DNA from: Chrysomallon squamiferum
Taxonomy: Eukaryota > Mollusca > Gastropoda > Neomphalida > Peltospiridae
DNA: 64,000 bases
Direction: 5' to 3'
Assembly (NCBI GenBank): GCA_012295275.1
Contig: CM022670.1
Coordinates: forward strand, 3,337,335 to 3,401,334
The notes under the pieces are model-generated. The model did not search any database, was not told the DNA's origin, and was given only the letters and a program-made list of their open reading frames with translations. This document shows positions 15,783 through 28,144 of this stretch, in pieces. The first letter of the stretch is position 1, and the number at the start of each line of letters is the position of its first letter. The translations under genes were made by a program, and so were the position numbers.

Positions 15783-18700
15783 GTTTAATTTATTAATCTT
15801 TTTTTTTTTTTTTTTTTTTTTTGAAATGTTCCTGTTATATGGATTAAGATAGATGTTACTAAATAAAGGTTACATATGTAGTATTGTTGTTTTATATTTA
15901 GAATTTTTAGGCTGTGTACAAGAAATATAAAATTGTTTTCTTCTGCTCTGTATTATGCTGATTTCTATTATGAAAAATAAAATTATTTTTTGTAGTCAGT
16001 ATATATATATATATATGTGTGTGTATATAAAAAAAAATTGGGGGGCATTATTATTTTTAATTATTTTTGTTTGTTTTTCTTTTTTCTTTTTTTTGTCTTA
16101 TTTATTTTGCTATTTTTTATAGCTCAGTTTGTAGATACTGTTTTTATTTACCACTGTGTTCTTCTTTTTATTATTTTCTTTTCTGTATTTTGAAAATGAA
16201 TTGTTTCAGGCTGTGAGAGATAAATATCGTGAAGTAGAGATGGAAGGCATGCACAGAGACCTGATCATGCACTTCATAGAAATACAGCTTCTCATCTTGT
16301 CTCCAATCTGCCCACACATCACTGAACACATCTGGGGTCTTCTTGGAAAGGTTTTCAGTGATTTCTGTTTTTATTATCCATTATCACTACTACTGATTGT
16401 TATTGTAGTTGTTATCAATTATTACTGTTCTTTTGATTATTATTATTATTATTGTTATTGTTATTGTTATTGTTATTATTATTATTATTATTATAACACT
16501 TAAATATAAAACCTCACTTTGATTTTGACAAATTTCATTGCATTATTGTTTGGTTTTTTACTTTTCTTTATCTTCTAATTACCATCACATCATCATCATT
16601 TTTTTATTACAATTATTATCACAATTCTTTTAAATTAATAATGTCATTATTTTTCTAAAATTATTACAATTATTTTATCATCATCATCATTATTTTTACA
16701 TTTGTTATTGTTTTCATTACTATTACTATTATTATTACCTTTATCATCATCATCATCATCATCATCATTATTATTATCATTACATTCACTATTTTTGTTA
16801 GGGTTGTTGTTATTTTTACCATTATTATTTACATTACATTAACATTGTTCTTTATTTTGTTATTTTAAAATTATTAGTTATTTGCTATTTTGAAGTTATT
16901 ATTTATTTGCTATTTTAAAATGATTAGTTATTTGAACTTTGTTTCAGTGTGGCAGTATTATGCGTGCTGCGTGGCCAACTGCTGGTCAGATTGACCGCAT
17001 CCTCGTACGCTCATCTGAGTATCTGATGGATGCTGCTCATGCCTTCCGTCTTCGATTGAAAGCAACAAATGCTAAATGCAGGGTAAAGTTTTTTTAATTA
17101 AAAAAAAAAACACATTCCAAATTATATTTTCGTTAATTTTCACACAGAAAAACCCCACAAAAAAACAACTGATATATAAAAAAAAGAAATTTAGAAATTG
17201 CATCAACATTTTTTTAAATATTACACATTATAAGCTAAATATAGTGAGAATTACCTATACATTGTTTTGCCATCCAGACTTTTATTAAGGACAAAACTTA
17301 ACAAGAAAATAAAATATTTTTGAAATATCAGACATTTTTTATGTAGTTGTGGTATTGGCTATGAGTGACTAGTTGTCTAGTCTTGTAAGTAAAAAAATAC
17401 AGTTACCAGCATGCATTCACTCACTGATGACACCATCACCCCAGTTGGGAACAGATAAAATGGTGGCATTTGTGTATACTGTAAATTCTTAATACTTCCA
17501 AGTTATTGTCATACTAAGATACTTTATTATTAGCAATAATAGTTTGCTTAAAGCAGTAAAATGATATCCTGGGCAATGATAGATAGCCCAAAGCAACAAA
17601 GTAATATCATGGACATAATAGTTAGCTCAAAGCAATAAAATATTACCTTGGACAATATTAGTTTGGTCAAAGCAATAAAGTAATATCTTGGACAATAATA
17701 GCTGAAAGCAATAAAGTAATAACCAGGACAAATAAACAATTTTACTCAAACCATTTATTCTACCATCACAACAGATAGGACAGTGGATGTGTGATATTTT
17801 AATGTATAAAGGTTAAATTATTCTGGGTGAATTTTGAATTTATCTTGTTTTTTTTTTCAGGGTTTAGCCACTTCTCCAACACATGCCACGATCTGGGTGG
17901 CCAAGAAATACCCACCCTGGCAGAACACAGTTCTAATCACACTGAAGGAACTGTTTGAGGTGTGTGCCAGCTTTATCAAGACTTCTGAACAAACCAGTGA
18001 ATGGATGGATGGAGAGAGGGACAAACAAATGAATGAATGAAGAATCAAAAATGAAACTGATGGATGGATGTAACAGTGAAAAACTAAATGTTAAATAATT
18101 TAAAAAAAAAAAGAATGAATTGATGGACACATATTTAAAGATAGGCCATCAAATATACTTGATTTGCCATTCATTGTGGATAAATTGTTGACTAGTCAGA
18201 CATGATTGTTTCAGTGCTCCTTCAGCATGTCATTATTTTTATTAGTATTTGCTGTCATCATCATCATCATCGTCTTCATTATTATTATTATTATTATTCA
18301 TTTATTTAATTATTATTATTTTTACAGGCTAATAATGGTTTTCCAGAAAACAAGGTGATTGCAGCAAAATTGAATTCCAACCCAGATCTGAAGAAATATG
18401 CAAAGAAACTGATGCCATTTGTACAAGTGGCTAAGGTCAGTTTTTATTAGATATTGACACATATCTTATCTTAAATGTGTATTCCATCTTATCATCATCA
18501 TAGTCATTGTTATTATTATTATTTTATTATTTTATTTTTTATTAGGAAAACTTTAAGAAACATGGTATTAAAGCTCTAGATCTGACAATGGAGTTTGATG
18601 AATCAGAAGTGCTGTTTCGAAACTTGAAATATTTGGCAAATACTCTTGAGGTTGGTATTTTTATATTTTTGTATTTTAGCCTTACCCTTGCCATAAAATA

Positions 18701-21516
18701 TATAGATATACCCATATTAATATAGATAATTCAATTAAAATAAATCAGTAAATTATTTACAATCCAAATTTTGTTGTGTTTAATCGGAATTATTTCTGAG
18801 TTACAAAACTTTTACATTTTGCTAATATATTCTAGGACGTCTTAGGCATAGTTTACTTTTGACAGATGGATGTCACAATAAAATGGAATATATCAATATG
18901 TGCAGGGTTCTGGGGTTATTAAAGCATCGTCATGTTTTATTTATTTGCAAAGGTTGGTGCTGAAGCTCATGTAATTGAAACTTAAATTTTTTTGTTATTT
19001 TTTTTTTTTTTTTTTCAGATGCAAGGAATTGACTTAAATTTTTCTGACGGTGCTGAAGACAAAGTTCAGCAAGAATGCTGTCCAGGAAAACCATTCATCA
19101 CTTTCAGAACAGAGGTTAGTTTTGTTATTTAACTGTCTTAAATTTGACATTTCACCCTTTGCTTACATTAAGCTGTAAGCGTGCTTTCTTGTGCTTCATA
19201 CAGATGGCTTAAACTGTGTTTGATAAATGCTTAAATTTCACTAAGGCAGTAAAAATTAAAAAACATTTCTTTATTAGTGAAATGGAATAAAATTGATTAT
19301 TAAGACAAGAGTATACAGTCAGATCTGTGTTCTGATTAAGTCTAGGAACACAGTTCATGTCTGTTCTGATTAAGACAAGGGCACACAGTTCAGATCTGTT
19401 ATGATTACATTTAGGGCATACAGTTCAGGTCTGTGTTCTGATTAAGGCTAGGGCATACAGTTCAGGTCTGTGTTCTGGTTAACGCTAGGGCACACAGTTC
19501 AGGTCCATGTTCTGATTAAGGCTAGGGCACACAGTTCAGGTCTGTGTTCTGGTTAACGCTAGGGCATACAGTTCAGGTCTGTGTTCTGATTAACACAAGG
19601 GCACACAGTTCAGGTCTGTGTTCTGATTAAGGCTAGGGCACACAGTTCAGGACTGTGATCTGTGTTTCAGGTCTGTGTTCTGGTTAATGCTAGGGCATAC
19701 AGTTCAGGTCTGTGTTCTGATTAACACAATGGCACACAGTTCAGGTCTGTGTTCTGATTAAGGCTAGGGCACACAGTTCAGGACTGTGTTCTGATTAAGG
19801 CTAGGGCACACAGTTCAGGTCTGTGTTCTGATTAACACAAGGGCATACAGTTCAGGTTTGTGTTCTGATTAATGCTAGGGCACACAGTTCAGGTCTGTGT
19901 TCTGATTAACACAAGGGCATGCAGTTCAGGTTTGGGATCTGATTAATGCTAGGGCACACAGTTCAGGTTTGTGATCTGATTAACACAAGGGCACACAGTT
20001 CAGGTTTGTGATCTGATTAATGCTAGGGCACACAGTTCAGGTCTGTGTTCTGATTAAGGCTAGGGCACACAGTTCAGGTCTGATTAGTGGACACAGGACT
20101 TGGTAAGTTGTGCAACATTAAAATCTCTCTTGTGGCTTCATCGCTTAAAATTCTTAATAGTGAATTTTAGGAACACCAGAGGTGAGACATACGGTTTTAT
20201 TACTGGTATTTGGTAAAAGAATGAGATACTTTTTTTAATGATTATTTTGAGATACTGTTACTTATAACATCAAATAATTGGTTTATAAGCACTTTTTTAC
20301 AGTCTGCTTAATAAATGAAACTCTCTTCAACGAAACAGTATTTCAATGTTGACTGGCATAGGAAAATATCCAAGGTTTTCACTGAGTAGGATTGATTAGT
20401 ATTCTTTTTTACTTACTCATAATTATTTACTCAGAAAAGAAATTTGAAACAGGTCTTTTTTTGTTGTTGTTGTTTTTTAGATAGATTTTTTATGTATGTT
20501 TGTTTTTGTTAAATTTTCTTCTGGTTATATATTTCATATTTCAAGTTTTTTTTTTTTTTTTTTTTTAAAGTAAAAATTATGATTATTAATATTTTCTTTA
20601 ATTTGTTAGTCTACTGTCCCAGTGCTGTTTGTCAATCCTCAGCCATACAGTGGACTGTTTGAAATGACCTTGGGAATTTTTGATAATGACAGAAAACAAA
20701 ACATAGTATCTCGACTTGTGAAAACTGAAAAGTCAAAAATAAAAGGTAATTATTTTTTGATTTGATTGATTTTTTATTTTTTATTATTTTTATTATCATC
20801 ATCATCATCATCATCATGTTTATTTATTTAAATATTGAATAAAATCTTTATTTAAAACCTTTCCTATTATCTCCCTTACTATTATTTACCTAGGTACATT
20901 CACAATCTTTCTCTTTTTCTTTCCTTCTCCTTTTTTTATTTTTTTTTTTTTTTTTGTTTGTGCATTTCATTTTTAATAAAATTTATTGTAAAAAAAATAA
21001 AAAGACTGAAAATTAAAAATTGTTAATTTGTTGGTTTTATTATATTTTAATAGTTGTTACTACATTACTACTTATTTATTGTTATTTTTATTGTTATTAT
21101 TGTCTGCATTATTAATAAAGCTTTTACAACAAAAGTTTTTAAAAACAACATCTGGACAACTCTGGTAGTTGTTTGAAGTAGACATTATTATTGTTCTTTT
21201 GTGTTTTAATTTTATTTTATTTTAATTTTAATTTAATTTAATTTTATTTTATTTTATTTTATTTTATTTTATTTTATTTTATTTTATTTCTTTATATATT
21301 TTTCTTTCAGATTCTAATGCAGTATCCATACTGAGATATATTGACAGTGAGGCTGGCTGCAGGAAATTTCCAAACATGGACAGCATAACTCAGGGACAGG
21401 AGGACATATCTGACAAAGCAATATTTCACATTGACTCTGAAAACAGAATCGTGACTGTCGAAGAAAATGGAAAAACTTTCAGTATCGGAGATCACATGGT
21501 GTACATTGTGGAATGA
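25..21516 (+). CDS. LARS1: Leucine--tRNA ligase, cytoplasmic (LARS1), 30 coding exons, complete CDS
   Basis: Charges tRNA-Leu with leucine in the cytosol; in animals it belongs to the multi-synthetase complex and is reported to signal leucine to mTORC1 through Rag GTPases. Joining 30 exons gives 1170 residues, close to the 1176 of the human enzyme. Visible landmarks: start MERKGTAKL, nearly the human start; class I HIGH signature as HLGH at residues 60-63; insert (CP1) editing domain roughly 255-510 with TLRPET at 290-295 and the Asp-rich PSDSPDD at 390-396; CDQW before the second half of the catalytic core; KMSKS at 714-718, split by an intron after its first Lys; then the anticodon-binding and eukaryote-specific C-terminal domains, ending IVE-stop. 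The ATG at 25 lies 13 bases inside the exon, so the 5' UTR exon(s) and promoter lie upstream of the window. All donor/acceptor phases agree and no frameshift is seen, so the gene looks functional. Identity is very secure. Confidence 0.97.
351..985 (+). repeat. Left terminal inverted repeat of the fold-back element
   Basis: Pairs with the reverse complement of 2576-3203, from the GGGTCATT terminus inward to the AAAGTTCACATA segment. A few mismatches and small indels are visible, for example an A-run expansion near 376-387. Confidence 0.85.
986..2575. pseudogene. Interior of the fold-back element, possible decayed transposase
   Basis: About 1.6 kb between the inverted arms, less AT-rich than the surrounding intron. 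No frame is open for more than about 70 codons. A short frame at 1895-2104 contains a CCDP motif followed by basic residues, and 2107-2310 reads through an acidic segment; both are interrupted. I do not recognise a transposase catalytic motif. Confidence 0.35.
2576..3203 (-). repeat. Right terminal inverted repeat of the fold-back element
   Basis: Reverse complement of 351-985, ending in GAATGACCC immediately before the ATAA duplication. Confidence 0.85.
4079..4360. repeat. Intron 2: AAT, T-rich and ATT tracts
   Basis: LARS1 intron 2 (3994-4368) holds an (AAT)n run near 4107-4131, a T run near 4205-4226 and ATT repeats near 4330-4350, next to the acceptor. No gene or structured element seen. 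Confidence 0.6.
10505..10610. repeat. Dispersed SINE-like repeat, copy 1 (LARS1 intron 14)
   Basis: About 100 bp that recurs at 13856-13949, sharing CACACAGTTCAGGTCAC, a CTGGTCAGTGGGTGGTG block and ACTTGGTAGTCTGTGCTATA. On the minus strand the flank reads TGGTTCAGTGG, which fits a tRNA A-box, so a tRNA-derived SINE is possible. A convincing B-box was not found. Confidence 0.55.
13856..13949. repeat. Dispersed SINE-like repeat, copy 2 (LARS1 intron 19)
   Basis: Second copy of the repeat at 10505-10610, about 85-90% alike by eye across the shared blocks. A more diverged relative may lie near 14210-14260 (GGTCAGTGAATGACATACTTGG). Confidence 0.55.
15710..15822. repeat. T-run and (ATT)n microsatellite in LARS1 intron 22
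   Basis: Long T runs flank an (ATT)n tract of about 15 units at roughly 15739-15783. Intron 22 (15597-16209) otherwise holds only T-rich sequence, a short TA/TG tract near 16000-16026 and the polypyrimidine run before the next exon. Confidence 0.8.
17540..17738. repeat. ~40-bp imperfect tandem repeat, about five units (LARS1 intron 24)
   Basis: The motif AAAGCAATAAAGTAATATC followed by TTGGACAATAATAGCT recurs about every 40 bases with substitutions and small indels. It lies inside the intron between exons 16948-17082 and 17861-17959; no coding meaning. Confidence 0.7.
19310..20085. repeat. 37-bp minisatellite, about 20 full units (LARS1 intron 28)
   Basis: The unit is GGCACACAGTTCAGGTCTGT followed by GTTCTGATTAAGGCTAG, 37 bp. 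Twenty full copies plus a partial last one can be counted; one copy carries an internal partial duplication. Units alternate between endings AACACAAG and AAGGCTAG/AATGCTAG. The last copy runs straight into GGACTTGGTAAGTTGTGC, homologous to the part downstream of CAGTTCAGGTC in the SINE-like copies at 10505 and 13856, so the array appears to have grown out of such a repeat. Confidence 0.9.
21200..21292. repeat. (TTTTA)n pentanucleotide tract in LARS1 intron 29
   Basis: Tandem TTTTA/ATTTT units just upstream of the last LARS1 exon; they also supply pyrimidine-rich sequence before its acceptor at 21309-21310. The rest of intron 29 (20746-21310) is AT-rich with no recognisable element apart from an ATC run near 20796-20817. 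Confidence 0.8.
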
Positions 21517-21548
21517 TATCTTAGTTTAAAAACCTGGGTATATTTTAC

Positions 21549-21554
21549 AATAAA
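21549..21554 (+). terminator. LARS1 poly(A) signal AATAAA
   Basis: First AATAAA after the LARS1 stop, 33 bases downstream of it. Further AATAAA hexamers follow near 21610 and 21824, so alternative 3' ends are possible; which is used cannot be told from sequence. Confidence 0.55.
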
Positions 21555-22084
21555 ATATATTTTCAATTCAACATTGTAAAATACATTTTTCACCAATACT
21601 GAATGTGAAAATAAATGATAATGAAAGAAAATGAAAACTTGTGAGCAGGTGTTTGGTTTAAAGTCTTGCAAATTTATAATAATGTATGTTTTGAATTTTA
21701 AAAATTAAGTAATGATAATGAAGAGAGAAAAAAAATGGAGGAAAAACCTGTTTTTGAATTATATACATTGTGGTGTTTCATAGAACTATTTTTTTTATAT
21801 ATTCTTGTAAGAAATACACTGAAAATAAAATTTAAAAAACACACGTTATTAATATAGGAGAAGGTGATGTTCACTTAAAGTGAATCTTGATTCAGTCTGA
21901 AGTGATGTGTGTAAATTACAACGACACATTTTTGAATTTCAGTCTTCTTTTGTCTTCACACCCACATAGACATTGAAAGAAAAGAGATAGCAATCAGGGA
22001 ACACACTGTACATTTTCAGTTTATTGTTTAAGATAATTTGAATTTAATTATTTTAAATATATATATATATATATATATATATAG

Positions 22085-22139
<55 letters not shown>

Positions 22140-22688
22140 AAAAAAGTTGGGTTTTTTTTATTTTTTATTTTTTTCAAATGGTCAGGTGGCAAGTAAAAAA
22201 AATAAAATAGACAATATTAGATTAAATGTTATATTTTATTTTTATTTTTCACCAGAAACAGATCACAAGGTGAAACTAGTGAAAGTGGAGAGAAGAGAAT
22301 GTACCTTCTATAATGTTTATATACAAATACATTTTAAATTTATTTATTTTTCACATTCTGCTTTGACTTGTAATTAACCCTGTATTTGACAGTTGATGGT
22401 GAATGTAAACAAAAATGGAAAATGTTTAATACGTAATAACTAATTGGGCACTCTGTGTCTAATTTTGATTTTATTTTTGTCACATTGGTGTTATCAGTCA
22501 TTATTTATTTATTTATTTTGATTTAAGTGGACATGGTAGGTAAAAAATTATAAAACTTGAAGAAACAAAATTGTTTTATTACTTTTTGACATGACCATTT
22601 TGCAATGAAAGTTTATATTCACAGATAACACGATGATAAATCAGAACATTATCCCTACAGCCATTATAAATGGAAATATGATTTATGT

Positions 22689-22729
<41 letters not shown>

Positions 22730-23319
22730 TCAGTTTTTGTACTGTCCTATCATTTTGAGGCAGAATCTGCAAGAAAATTATTTTTGATAGAGATCCCAGA
22801 TTTGGAAAAAAAAAATATATATATATTTTAGAAACAAATATTGCAATATGACAGAAAGAAAAACGTGGAAAAATAATTCTTTGCACGTAATCTTTACGTA
22901 ACTTTTCAGTTTTTTCAAAATACGAATGAAAAACATTTTAAAATATAAAAGTAACATAACTTTTTTTTATTTATTTTGAAGTATGTACATAAAGATATCT
23001 TTGTTATTTTTTAGCAACACATGTCTGTCGATAACAACAACAGCTTGAATAATGTATAGATGATGTTGGTGTAGGTTGGAAAAGTTCATAAAATGGCGTA
23101 CTTTAATTTTTAAATAATAATATAACCATTTGTCAAAGAAATTAAACTTGTATTAGATTTTTGTGGTAATATAAGTGGATTGTTTCCATCAAGGTTCAGT
23201 TCTATAAGTAAAATTATTTTTTGCCACGTGTCCCTTTAATTTGATATGATTTTATGTTTTGTTTTGTTTTGTTTTATTTATTTATTTGTTTATTTATTAC
23301 TGTTTATTATTATTATTAC

Positions 23320-23380
<61 letters not shown>

Positions 23381-24459
23381 GATGTAAAATGTATATTTTT
23401 ATTCTGAAATGTCAAAATGTATATTTTTCGTTGCTAAAAATACATGTTTGTGCTTTAAATAATCAAAATTAAATTTTGCCAACTCGTTGCATATATTAAA
23501 AAATACATGTTTGTGCCTTTAAATTGTAAATATGTATCTACCAAGAAAAAGCTGAAAAACAATCTTTTATCTTTTTTACCGTGTTGATGACCTTTATGGC
23601 ATAGACAACGTCAGAACCAAAATTTGGTTTAAAAACATTTGGCAAATGTGAAAATAAAACAAAATTTGTTCATTATTTATTTTGTAACAGTATGATTACA
23701 TGTTAATACATACATTCAGACACACACACACACGTATGTATATTCCATTATGAATGTGGATTAAATAACGAATACCATAAAGCATTAGTTCCTCTGTACA
23801 ATCTATTTCAAAACGTGATGCTTGGATTACAAGTGAATATAATCATGGTTATTAATATACACGCATAAACCATTATAACTCATTGCCGTTTTGATTAATT
23901 TTACAGATGAAATTGTATAAAAAGTATAGAATTTAATTAATTACATGCATTTGATTTTGTGTTTGTGTTTACTTGTTTATTTATTTTTATTTCATTTATT
24001 TTTTTCTTCGTTTTATTATTATTATTATTGTTATTGTTATTATTATCGTTGTTGTTATTATTATTAATATTATTACTTGCCCAGAGTCAAAACGAAGGGA
24101 TCTCTAGAAAAATCTAAATTATTTACACAATTAAAATAAATCTGCTGATTCTGTTTAATGTAATATGGATTTGTCTTTAAAAATTACGAATTCGCCATTT
24201 TGTTAAAAAAAAAATTACGTTAATTAATTTTACGAAAAATCGTGGATGCATAAATTGGAATAACGTGATGGTCGAAGCCGAGTCAGATATGATTTGTCTT
24301 TTCCCCATGTATTTTTGTTCCTACTTGCGAAAATAAATTTGTTTTGGCGATTTCAGTAGTCTTGCCTGTTGAAGTTAACGTCATGATGGTTGCAAAGAGG
24401 AATTGAAATTTTCATAAAAAATCACATTATTTAATCTGAGGATAATCTGTTTCTTTTAA

Positions 24460-24514
<55 letters not shown>

Positions 24515-26820
24515 TACAATCAATGAATAATTGTTTAACAGTTTATTTTACATTATCATGTAAAATAAAATGTAAAATAATAATAATAATAATAATAATT
24601 CAAAAACAAAAACAAAAATAAATCCCCAAAACATCCAGCTCTGCTTTAATTATGACGTGAGATTATTCTCCAGGAGTCACTGTCACCGATTATCAACAAA
24701 ATATTTAAATTTTCCCACAAACACTAAAACATATACTACAGCTTTGATAACGAGTCATGCAGCTCTAATTGGAATGGGTATGAATCCATCTGACCCAGTG
24801 ATGAAGGTTGATCCGGCAACATCACGCACGAAGCCAGCGATTTGACCATTTAGTTAGTTACACTTTTATTTCAAGTTCATTACAGCAAGCTCAACTTTAC
24901 CTGGGCATTGTGAAGATAATAATTACAATTTACAAAAACAGCAAGCATAAAGGGAAATATTTATTCAACTAAAATCTGGTTTTTGTTGAAAAAAACACAA
25001 AAAAAACAACTTTTAATTATGTTTTCTGATAAGAGTTTTTCAGGTGATGAGAAAAAAATTAATCAATATCAAACCATTAGAGACCTAATTTGTTGTCTTT
25101 TATTGTGACAGGTGAAAATGAATGTCCGACAGTTCATTAGCAAAGTCACCCGAGATGCACATGTGGTTGCACACTAGTAATGAAACAGCGCTAATTTCAA
25201 TGGTGGAAGTGGTTTTCGGATGTGGGTGTTTGTATGAACTGATGGATGTGTGTGCGTATCAGAAATGTACTTGTATTTATACACGTGTAGATGAGTGTTA
25301 AGTATGAAATGCATGTATAATAAAGAACGAAAGCCGACCCGAAAGTTAGAATAATTAGAATTAAACTTTGTCAGTAGATAACTAATTAAAGCATATCTGT
25401 ATGGAGAAAATTAAATCGACAGGAAAAGTTCGAGTAATTACGATGTAGATATGCACTCCATATATCATTAGTTATAATAATGTTGGAAGCCAAATTGTTA
25501 TTAATAATAATATCAGTAGTTGTAGTAGTAATAGTAGTAGTAGTAGTAGCAGCAGGAGGAGGAGAAGTAGTAGTAATAAACGACGTAGCAGCAGTAGTAA
25601 TAGCAGTGGTTGGTGTAGTAGCGACAGTTTTAGTGAGAGTAAGAGTAGTAATAGTTTATTACTTCTGTAAATGTAGTAGAAATTATCATCCTCGTCGTTC
25701 ACATTTCTGTTTTACTTTAACACACAAAAACTGCAGTCGTGAATCAATGCTAACTTCTCACTAATTAGCTAATCAGAGCAGCTGAAAGGTGAGAACACCT
25801 GTATTATTGAAAACACCGCTAACAGTGATGCCGTGGAAAAAGACCCTGACACTAACATGCAATTGTAAGCTTCGCATGACATTTAGCGCACTGCTGTGGA
25901 TATTAACAGATTAACACCACGACAACACGACGCTACTAATGAGCCACGGCAGATATGTCAAAGTTCACGAGAAAAGAGAACGTAATATTTTTTACGTTTT
26001 ATTAGATTTCATTCGACTTGACGTTTTGCTTGAGAGTTACCGTATTTAAATAAATTAATTAACAGTGGTAGGTGTAGTGGCAGTATTAATAGTAGCCGTA
26101 GAAGTAGATGTAATGGAGCAACGGTACTGGTGTGGTAGTACATGGTGTATATAGAAATACTTGTTGCATTAATGTAATAGTACTGGTAATTATAGCAGTA
26201 GCACATTTATTACATTTCTTTTTCTTTTCGATATTTTGAAATCATCTTTGACCAACGTTAATTTGTTTTGAGTTTTCTGACAAATACTATCATTCGTGTT
26301 AGCCACCATATATGTTGTTTACAGCGTTATTAATAACATGACATCATGGTCAGCCATGAGTAAGAGTTTTCAAGCAATCACGTGACGAGCGAGAAAAAAA
26401 AAGAATAAAAAATTAAATTTACATCAGTACGTGGGTAAAATATGTAAGCAATGCTAAGGGATAAACCGCCACATATTTCATCCAATGTTGTTTGTTTAAA
26501 GGGAATAAAAAAATTAAATTAAAAAAAATAAAGTTTTATTGCTAGGATGTTTTCTCTCGTGTTAACTGATTGCCGGTTTTGAGATGGCGTAATGATCACC
26601 ATGGTTCAGCCCACCTCGTCAGCGATCTTAGAGGCCGTTTAACATCCAGTTCGTAGCTACTGGCTGTCTTCATCTTCTGAAATACGATGCCGAATTTTTT
26701 TTTTTTTTTTTTTGTGCGATGGTGATGATTAGAATGCCTACAAATAAACACGTTGAATGGCTATGTAGGATCCGGTCTGAAAGTTCTTTCGTTATTATTT
26801 CTTTATAACTTTATATCGTC

Positions 26821-26824
<4 letters not shown>

Positions 26825-26896
<72 letters not shown>
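26825..26896. repeat. (TC)n microsatellite, ~36 units
   Basis: Uninterrupted TC dinucleotides. The 45 bases upstream (about 26779-26824, GAAAGTTCTTTCGTTATTAT onward) are repeated almost exactly before the (TC)n tract at 28914. Confidence 0.95.
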
Positions 26897-26900
<4 letters not shown>

Positions 26901-27575
26901 TTTGATACAATTTTAGTCACAGTACACATTGTAATATCAATTTAAATCACTAAAATTTAAGCATTTAGTAATGGCGGTGTTTTCAAAACACCATGATTTT
27001 CCAAAACAATAAATAACATTTATTCTATAATTTGCCTTCTCCGTATCATAAAACTTTTAACGATTTACAAAGCAAGAAAATGTTATGGTTTTTTTTTTTG
27101 TTGTTGTTGTTGTTGTTTTTGTTTTGTTTTGTTTTTAAATAAAATTAAATAAATTTAATAAAACACATTACACACACAGACACATACATATTCACACACA
27201 TATACAAATATTATATTTAAATACATCTTATGGCACCTTCATATCGGAAATTATTCAATCATACTTAAAAAAGAAAAGAAATAGTGGGTTGTGTTTTCTT
27301 CCGCGCATTAATACAGGGATATCTATTTGTTGTGAACCGGCAAATAACACAGCAGTGTGAGTAGGTCAGGCCTTGTGTAAGTGTGAATGGAAAGTGCACA
27401 GTTCATACCTGCAGATGTCTCTTGCTTTATTACAACGCTACTCAAAAGCAGATGGCAAATACATTTTGTTGTTGATATTTTTTCTTTCTTTCTTTTTCTT
27501 TTTAAATGGTTGGAATACATTTAAATGGTTGTCTGACATAAACAGAAGAATCAATGCATGTATATAAGTATGTAT

Positions 27576-27777
27576 CTGAGGCGGATCCAGCTTTTCTGAA
27601 GAAGGGGGAGTCCATGACAAAAATGGCACCATATCATCATGTGTTAGGCACTATTGAAAAATTACATACGCTTCACAGGGACCGTAATTTAACAGTGTTC
27701 TGTACATTGTCAGAAATTTCTAAAACACTGGAAAATCCTAAATAAAAGCCTTGGACCCCCTTCCAGATCCTCCCCAG
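27576..27777. mobile_element. Small hAT-like MITE (~202 bp)
   Basis: Ends are imperfect inverted repeats: left CTGAGGCGGATCCAG with a GGGGGAGTCC block further in; right end reverse-complements to CTGGGGAGGATCTGG with GGGGGTCC. Such GGCGGATC ends recall hAT non-autonomous elements. Flanks GTATGTAT / GTATGTG resemble a target duplication but are offset by a base and low-complexity. No coding capacity. Confidence 0.55.
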
Positions 27778-27861
27778 TGTATGTGTGTATACCTACACAT
27801 TTGTATATGTATGCAACACATACATACCACCTAAATAGTGTTTTAGGTATTCTTTAAAAAG

Positions 27862-27903
27862 AATATAGTAATAGTAGTAATAGTACCAGGAGCAGTAGCA
27901 GGA

Positions 27904-27970
<67 letters not shown>

Positions 27971-28019
27971 TAATAATAATAAAAACAATAATAATAATAA
28001 TAAGATGATGATGATGATG

Positions 28020-28067
<48 letters not shown>

Positions 28068-28096
28068 GCTCCTGCTACTGCTCCTCATACTATTAC

Positions 28097-28140
<44 letters not shown>
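27862..28140. repeat. Large AAT/ATT palindrome with unique-sequence arms
   Basis: Left arm AGTAATAGTACCAGGAGCAG followed by TAGCAGGAGT and a long (AAT)n tract; right arm is (ATT)n followed by GCTCCTGCTACTGCTCCT and TACTATTACTATT. The arms are inverse complements with only a few mismatches, so about 110 bp could fold on each side around a short ATG/ATT centre. Confidence 0.85.

Positions 28141-28144
<4 letters not shown>

Larger units (their letters stand above)
12..21516 (+). other. LARS1: LARS1 exon map
   Basis: Exons read from GT/AG borders and frame: 12-149, 3906-3993, 4369-4449, 4785-4913, 5148-5309, 5583-5695, 6124-6187, 6563-6630, 6958-7183, 7812-7899, 8340-8416, 8848-8901, 9380-9520, 9982-10059, 11070-11155, 11677-11825, 12460-12598, 13002-13217, 13489-13546, 14677-14740, 14935-15124, 15506-15596, 16210-16350, 16948-17082, 17861-17959, 18328-18435, 18546-18650, 19019-19114, 20610-20745, 21311-21516. 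Coding total is 3513 nt including the stop. Introns run from 110 bases (18436-18545) to 3756 bases (150-3905). The largest three are intron 1 (transposon), intron 28 (19115-20609, minisatellite) and intron 17-side gaps of several hundred bases filled with T-rich and ATT repeats. Borders could each be off by a base or two only where the GT/AG choice is ambiguous; frame fixes most of them. Confidence 0.93.

Noticed and set aside
25472-25764. Leu- or Val-rich frames on both strands
   Set aside because: Degenerate AGT/AGC triplet repeats; no start context or splice support.
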